Source of the DNA: JBBPYR01 sp038199755
Lineage (GTDB): Bacteria; Chloroflexota; Ktedonobacteria; Ktedonobacterales; Ktedonobacteraceae
DNA: 10,342 nt
Assembly (NCBI GenBank): GCA_038199755.1
Contig: JBBPYR010000265.1
Location: 1-10,342 of the forward strand
Direction of reading: 5' to 3'
Below are positions 7,684 through 10,342 of this stretch, one piece after another. Position numbers and translations under genes: made by a program. Under the pieces are notes generated by a model. It was not told where the DNA came from. It worked only from the letters and a program-made list of their open reading frames with translations, and ran no database searches. Every line of letters begins with the position of its first letter. Position 1 is the stretch's first letter.

Positions 7684-7717
7684 CACACTTGCAGTAGTAG
7701 AGAGGCAGTTCTCATCT

Positions 7718-7942
7718 ATGAGTGAGACCGGATTAGAGCGCATTCGCAAATCATTGGGGTTGACGGAGGAGGGCATGGCAAAGCGGTTGACAGTTTCGTA
7801 TTCGACCTTTCGTAATGCGGAAAAAGGAAAACCGTGCCGATATGCAACTGCGATGGAAATACTCGGTGTTGTCAACGGGATACGTACTGAAAGAGGCATG
7901 CCTTCGGTATCATTAGAGGATTTAGAGTTGAATATCCAGTAA
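7718..7942 (+). CDS. Small XRE-family helix-turn-helix regulator
   Basis: A 74-residue protein that is almost entirely an XRE/HTH_3-type DNA-binding domain. Helix 1 is about LERIRKSLG (6-14), the helix-turn-helix spans about TEEGMAKRLTVSYSTFRNAEKG (16-37), and helices 4-5 cover AMEILGVVNGIRTERG. No sensor domain follows, only a short acidic tail. It probably works as a dimeric repressor like phage or restriction-modification control proteins. It has its own strong promoter overlapped by palindromes, pointing to autoregulation. The ribosome site is weak: AGAGG about 12 nt before the ATG. An endonuclease gene follows after 186 bp in the same direction and may be its target. Low GC around it hints at transfer. 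Confidence 0.75.
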   Translation: MSETGLERIRKSLGLTEEGMAKRLTVSYSTFRNAEKGKPCRYATAMEILGVVNGIRTERGMPSVSLEDLELNIQ

Positions 7943-8030
7943 AGAACTGCACATCACCAAGTCCATTACGCTTTTATGACGGGAAATCTGTTTGATAAAC
8001 GGGCCACGACTCAGTGGAATGCAGGTTTTA

Positions 8031-8039
8031 TGTTAAGAT
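8031..8039 (+). promoter_or_regulatory. Possible extended -10 promoter of the endonuclease gene
   Basis: TGTTAAGAT reads as TG-n followed by TAAGAT (four of six matches to TATAAT). Transcription would start near 8046, right before the hairpin at 8049-8118, so the whole leader would be one structured element. No clear -35 is seen. Confidence 0.3.
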
Positions 8040-8048
8040 GGATTACTA

Positions 8049-8118
8049 CCTTCCTGAATTTCAATAGTAAGTATGTGATGCTCATATATCGACAATAGGT
8101 ATTTGATTTTCAGGAAGG
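8049..8118 (+). promoter_or_regulatory. Leader hairpin that would mask the endonuclease ribosome site
   Basis: CCTTCCTGAA (8049-8058) is perfectly complementary to TTCAGGAAGG (8109-8118). Inside, across a 2x2 U-U mismatch, TCAA (8061-8064) pairs with TTGA (8103-8106). The right arm contains GGAAGG, the Shine-Dalgarno site of the endonuclease ATG at 8129. The structure would hide that site and keep translation low. The pairing is seen; the effect is inferred. Confidence 0.5.
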
Positions 8119-8128
8119 AATTATTCAG

Positions 8129-8575
8129 ATGGGATCACTTGGCCCAAAAAGGCATACTGACAGAACAGGAGATGTGAGCGAAGCGGCTATTGCAGCCCGC
8201 CTCTTGCAAGCAGGTTACGTAGTACTAACACCCTACGGAAAGCAACATCGTTACGACTTGGTAATTGAGGATGCTGACGGGCAATTCTGGCGTATCCAGT
8301 GTAAAACGGCCTGGGTGGTACAAGATGGTTCCTCTATTGCGTTTAACGCTTGTAGCAGCCACTATTCCTACGTCAGTATCAAGAGTATGGGGGTTCATAA
8401 AAGAGAAGATTACAGAGGACAGGTTGACTATTTTGCTGCATACTGCGAGTCCACAGACAAAGTATACCTTGTTCCCGTGGATAATGTTGGTCTCACACAA
8501 GTTAGATTGAGACTTATGCCTACAAAAAATAAGCAGGAAAAGAACGTAAGATGGGCAGCCGACTATGAGCTATAG
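8129..8575 (+). CDS. PD-(D/E)XK endonuclease, I-Ssp6803I-like (group I intron endonuclease type)
   Basis: A 148-residue nuclease. The N-terminal half shows the order expected for the family named for group I intron-associated PD-(D/E)XK enzymes: GDVSEAAIAARLLQAGY with Glu18, then RYDLVIED with Asp43, then RIQCKTA with Gln57-x-Lys59 as a Q-x-K form of the core motif. The rest probably forms the remainder of the fold and the DNA contacts. Family members are homing enzymes, and the type example sits in a tRNA-fMet intron. Here no intron is evident, the gene stands alone, and an intact tRNA-Arg begins 67 bp after it. Ribosome site GGAAGG lies about 10 nt before the ATG within a hairpin arm. It could be a homing remnant, a mobile-element nuclease or part of a defence pair with the XRE gene. 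Confidence 0.72.
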   Translation: MGSLGPKRHTDRTGDVSEAAIAARLLQAGYVVLTPYGKQHRYDLVIEDADGQFWRIQCKTAWVVQDGSSIAFNACSSHYSYVSIKSMGVHKREDYRGQVDYFAAYCESTDKVYLVPVDNVGLTQVRLRLMPTKNKQEKNVRWAADYEL

Positions 8576-8620
8576 GATGTTAAAACTCGTCCTTGCGGTT
8601 AGTTCCTACTTATTGACGAT

Positions 8621-8631
8621 TATGATATGAT
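8621..8631 (+). promoter_or_regulatory. -10 boxes of tRNA-Arg
   Basis: Two overlapping TATGAT hexamers lie at 8621-8626 and 8626-8631. The second would start transcription about 5 nt before the tRNA. The -35 region is weak (TTCCTA at 8603-8608). Confidence 0.4.
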
Positions 8632-8642
8632 ACAGTGGTCAA

Positions 8643-8714
8643 GTCTCCGTAGCTCAGTGGATAGAGCATCGGCCTCCGAAGCCGTGTGCGCAGGTTCAAT
8701 TCCTGTCGGGGACA
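8643..8714 (+). tRNA. tRNA-Arg (anticodon CCG)
   Basis: A full cloverleaf can be folded by hand. Acceptor GTCTCCG pairs with CGGGGAC (one G-U pair), followed by discriminator A8714. The D stem is GCTC/GAGC with loop AGTGGATA. The anticodon loop CTCCGAA has CCG at 8676-8678, with a stem of four pairs plus a T-T mismatch at its base. The variable loop is GTGC, and the T stem GCAGG/CCTGT holds loop TTCAATT. CCG reads the arginine codon CGG. CCA is not encoded. The gene is intact and has no intron. Confidence 0.93.
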
Positions 8715-8730
8715 TTTTCTATGAACATGA

Positions 8731-8759
8731 GGCTGCGGGTTCGAGTCCCGCCACTGTCA
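8731..8759 (+). pseudogene. 3' fragment of a second tRNA (T arm and acceptor strand)
   Basis: GCGGG (8735-8739), loop TTCGAGT (8740-8746) and CCCGC (8747-8751) form a perfect T arm. CACTGTC (8752-8758) then stands as the 3' acceptor strand with A8759 as discriminator. No D arm, anticodon arm or 5' acceptor precedes it. The 16 bases after tRNA-Arg do not supply them. It differs from tRNA-Arg in both T arm and acceptor, so it is not a copy of that gene. It may be a decayed tandem tRNA or an attachment-site remnant of an element that integrated into a tRNA 3' end. The parent amino acid cannot be told. Confidence 0.65.
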
Positions 8760-8900
8760 CTCTACAGCACATAATCGTGCCGCTTTCTTTACCTATTCCT
8801 AGCCATTTTCGATGCCGTCAGTGCTTACTTTCCCCAATTCAGGAATCTCACCCTCGTTCTCGACATCAAACGACTTGGCGAAGTCAGGAAGATTATTGCG

Positions 8901-8984
8901 TTATATTTGCCAGACCTGCACAGTTTTATCGTCACCAGCGGCAGCAATACGGGAACCATCAGGCGAGCAGGAAAATCGTATCCC
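8901..8984 (-). pseudogene. Remnant of a WD40-repeat protein gene
   Basis: On the minus strand this 28-codon stretch reads GIRFSCSPDGSRIAAAG then DDKTVQVWQI and a stop. This is one WD40 blade: SPDG turn, then D-x-T-V-x-V-W. The frame stays open upstream to at least position 9050, but without further WD40 similarity and without a start. It then runs into the ComEA-like gene on the other strand. After the stop the same frame stays open for another 33 codons to a TAG at 8799. A full WD40 propeller needs about seven blades, so this is the decayed C-terminal end of a lost gene. Conversely, the promoter of the ComEA-like gene now lies within this old frame. Confidence 0.6.
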
Positions 8985-8991
8985 AAATATA

Positions 8992-9020
8992 TTGACAAGC
9001 ACGCAGTATTTTGCTATCTT
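8992..9020 (+). promoter_or_regulatory. Promoter of the ComEA-like gene
   Basis: TTGACA (8992-8997), 17 bp, then TATCTT (9015-9020). Transcription would begin near 9027, leaving a leader of about 28 nt with AGGAG in it. Confidence 0.65.
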
Positions 9021-9054
9021 TGACGCGGAAGAGATTACATAGGAGTTTACGAGC

Positions 9055-9990
9055 GTGGGACCGTTTCCATCAAGTCAACAAGCGCAACCACCACAATTTC
9101 AGCAACAAGGCACAGGGGCACCACAACCACATAGCCCTCACCTTGGCTTTAGCTTGGGCCCTGCCTATCCTATCTGGAAACGGCAGACGGCGATCCAGCC
9201 TGCCGTGCAGCCGCCACCGATGCCATTGGTGCCACCGCTCATGCCAAACACCCTCCCACCCTCTCCTGTCACACCTCTTACCCCGCTTTTAGTAGACCCA
9301 CTCAATGCAACACCACCGCCAGCAACGACAGCACCTCGAACACGTTCACGTATTGTGGCGATCATCTTACTTTGCCTGCTGGCCGGTGGACTCTACTTCG
9401 TCTGGCACCGCTCGCCCTCGCCCTCAAGTAGCAGCACGCCGAGTGTTACGCAGCAAAATTTTAGCGGTGCCTCAACGAGCAGCGGTAGTAATGGCGCGAG
9501 CAATACAAGCAGCACAGGCACCATTCAGGTCTATATCACAGGTGCGGTAAAGCATCCTGGTGTTTACACGCTGGCGCAAGGGGCACGTGTCCATGATCTT
9601 TTAAGTGCGGCGGGTGGGCCACTTCCACAGGCCAATCTCGTTGCACTCAACCTCGTCGCAAAATTGAGCGATGGGCAAGAAGTCTATGTGACAGTGCAAG
9701 GAGAAACGCCACCAAGCTATGTTGGCGGCGTTCCAGCACCCGGAAGCGGCACTGGAAACAGTTCAGGAAATGCAACAAACACAGGGAATACGGGAAATAC
9801 AGCGTGTGTCAATGTCAATACCGCCAGTGCTGATGATATGCGGCTGAATCTCCATATCAGTAGCGCATCAGCCCAGGCCATTATCAATTACCGTCTGCAA
9901 CATGGTGACTACCAATCCGTACAAGAGTTAGCGAATGTTGTCAGTAAAACAATCTACGACAAGATAAAAGGTACGGCTTGTGTATCATGA
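9055..9990 (+). CDS. ComEA-like membrane protein with SLBB and divergent helix-hairpin-helix domains
   Basis: A 311-residue protein. Residues 1-99 form a Pro/Gln-rich, presumably cytoplasmic tail; 100-117 are a single membrane helix; 120-156 a Ser/Thr/Gly linker; 157-213 an SLBB domain (IQVYITGAVKHPGVYTL); 214-250 a Gly/Asn/Thr linker; and 252-306 a helix-hairpin-helix region. ComEA proteins are the surface DNA receptors of natural transformation, and SLBB plus HhH after one membrane helix is their plan. Here both hairpins lack the usual glycines: LHISSAS stands where GxG is expected, and the second hairpin is about four residues shorter. Cys251 and Cys309 bracket the domain in two TACV motifs. 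The start is GTG with AGGAG 9 nt upstream. No comEC lies in the window. DNA binding is therefore uncertain. Confidence 0.8.
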   Translation: MGPFPSSQQAQPPQFQQQGTGAPQPHSPHLGFSLGPAYPIWKRQTAIQPAVQPPPMPLVPPLMPNTLPPSPVTPLTPLLVDPLNATPPPATTAPRTRSRIVAIILLCLLAGGLYFVWHRSPSPSSSSTPSVTQQNFSGASTSSGSNGASNTSSTGTIQVYITGAVKHPGVYTLAQGARVHDLLSAAGGPLPQANLVALNLVAKLSDGQEVYVTVQGETPPSYVGGVPAPGSGTGNSSGNATNTGNTGNTACVNVNTASADDMRLNLHISSASAQAIINYRLQHGDYQSVQELANVVSKTIYDKIKGTACVS

Positions 9991-10250
9991 GTAATTTTGC
10001 AGGAATCATTGCCATTGTTTTATGGATAACATCCATCATACTCGGTTTAGCACTTGGCGCGCTCGCCGGACGTATCAGTGGAACGTTGCTTGGCTGGATG
10101 ATAGCTAATTCACTTGATGAGAGCTTGCGACAAGGGGGACGCATCGGCAGGCATATTGGTCAAATTCTCGGCATGTGTGCAGGGATTATCGCGGGCATTC
10201 TCGTTGCCCAACAAAGCGTCGGCTACCTCACACACACTCTCTTACATTAA
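9987..10250 (+). CDS. Small glycine-rich membrane protein, translationally coupled to the ComEA-like gene
   Basis: An 87-residue protein that I do not recognise. It has a hydrophobic N-terminal segment (about 5-27) rich in small residues (ILGLALGALAGRISG), a short charged loop (LDESLRQGGRIGRH, about 43-56) and a second hydrophobic segment (about 57-75) with GxxxG-type spacing. This suggests two tightly packed membrane helices. The ATG overlaps the upstream stop codon as ATGA (9987-9990), so translation is coupled. A TTG nine bases earlier is open but less likely. The tight overlap implies a shared task with the ComEA-like protein, for example at the same membrane site, but nothing in the sequence proves a role. 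Confidence 0.7.
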   Translation: MSNFAGIIAIVLWITSIILGLALGALAGRISGTLLGWMIANSLDESLRQGGRIGRHIGQILGMCAGIIAGILVAQQSVGYLTHTLLH

Positions 10251-10276
10251 TAATCTTGTAGAACATTTGTAGGTGG

Positions 10277-10304
10277 TTGGGGGGGGCGGGGCTGGCCCCC
10301 CCAA
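10277..10304. terminator. GC-rich hairpin after the small membrane protein gene
   Basis: TTGGGGGGG (10277-10285) pairs with CCCCCCCAA (10296-10304), a 9-bp stem with a 10-nt loop, starting 27 bases after the stop codon. There is no U-run, so it is not a textbook intrinsic terminator. G-runs of 8, 4 and 2, and C-runs of 7 and 5, could also form four-stranded structures on either strand. It may be a dispersed repeat used at gene ends. Confidence 0.5.
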
Positions 10305-10342
10305 ACCCCCACAAAAAACAAGCTTGGGCAGCTTAATGTGTC

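Larger units (their letters stand above)
7512..7717. other. AT-rich spacer between the SMR gene and the XRE gene
   Basis: This 206-bp stretch is visibly AT-rich and holds no convincing gene and no clear terminator. Its right part carries the promoter and palindromes of the next gene. AATTGACAG at 7591-7599 is a second -35-like box without a matching -10. Confidence 0.5.

Noticed and set aside
8643..8714. Group I intron in tRNA-Arg, suggested by the intron-type endonuclease
   Set aside because: The tRNA folds without interruption in 72 bases and there is no space for an intron.
8627..8995. 122-residue open frame on the plus strand
   Set aside because: It runs through the tRNA-Arg gene and the tRNA fragment and shows no protein features.
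9011..9292. 93-residue frame overlapping the start of the ComEA-like gene
   Set aside because: It is out of frame with the SLBB/HhH protein, has no ribosome site or domain, and its composition mirrors the Pro/Gln-rich codons.
9978..9986. TTG start three codons before the ATG of the small membrane protein
   Set aside because: The ATG overlapping the upstream stop as ATGA is the usual coupled start and needs no rare start codon.
1..10342. CRISPR array, rRNA, insertion sequence or prophage structural genes
   Set aside because: No regularly spaced repeats, no rRNA-like sequence and no transposase, integrase or phage protein could be found in any reading frame examined.

Overview
The window looks like a piece of a Chloroflexota chromosome, most likely class Ktedonobacteria. 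This is inferred from moderate GC, a soil-type oligopeptide ABC operon, a ComEA-like protein with a long Pro/Gln-rich cytoplasmic tail, and dense GC-rich palindromes between genes. No marker gene settles the taxonomy.

Region 1 (80-6138, minus strand) is a complete five-gene peptide importer. In transcription order it encodes the lipoprotein binding protein OppA/DppA, the permeases OppB and OppC, and the ATPases OppD and OppF. Every gene has a good Shine-Dalgarno site. oppD starts at TTG and oppC at GTG. A strong hairpin in the oppA-oppB gap probably sets a higher level of binding protein than of membrane complex. Two adjacent palindromes (1-53) follow oppF.

Region 2 (6139-6416) is a divergent control region. 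It holds an 11-bp-period direct repeat, two small palindromes next to oppA, a dyad, and an extended -10 promoter only 6 nt from the next ATG, so the rightward message is probably leaderless.

Region 3 (6417-7511, plus strand) is a two-gene operon: an alpha/beta hydrolase and a small multidrug resistance (SMR) transporter.

Region 4 (7512-8984) looks like an accessory patch and is visibly more AT-rich in its spacers. It holds a 74-residue XRE-type regulator with a near-consensus promoter and palindromic operator candidate, a free-standing PD-(D/E)XK endonuclease of the I-Ssp6803I-like type whose ribosome site lies in a hairpin arm, an intact tRNA-Arg(CCG), the 3' end of a second, different tRNA, and a decayed WD40-repeat fragment on the minus strand.

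Region 5 (8992-10304, plus strand) has a promoter, a ComEA-like SLBB plus helix-hairpin-helix membrane protein with degenerate hairpins, a translationally coupled small membrane protein, and a GC-rich hairpin.

The best candidates for something undescribed are the XRE/endonuclease/tRNA patch and the divergent ComEA. No complete new multi-gene system is evident.
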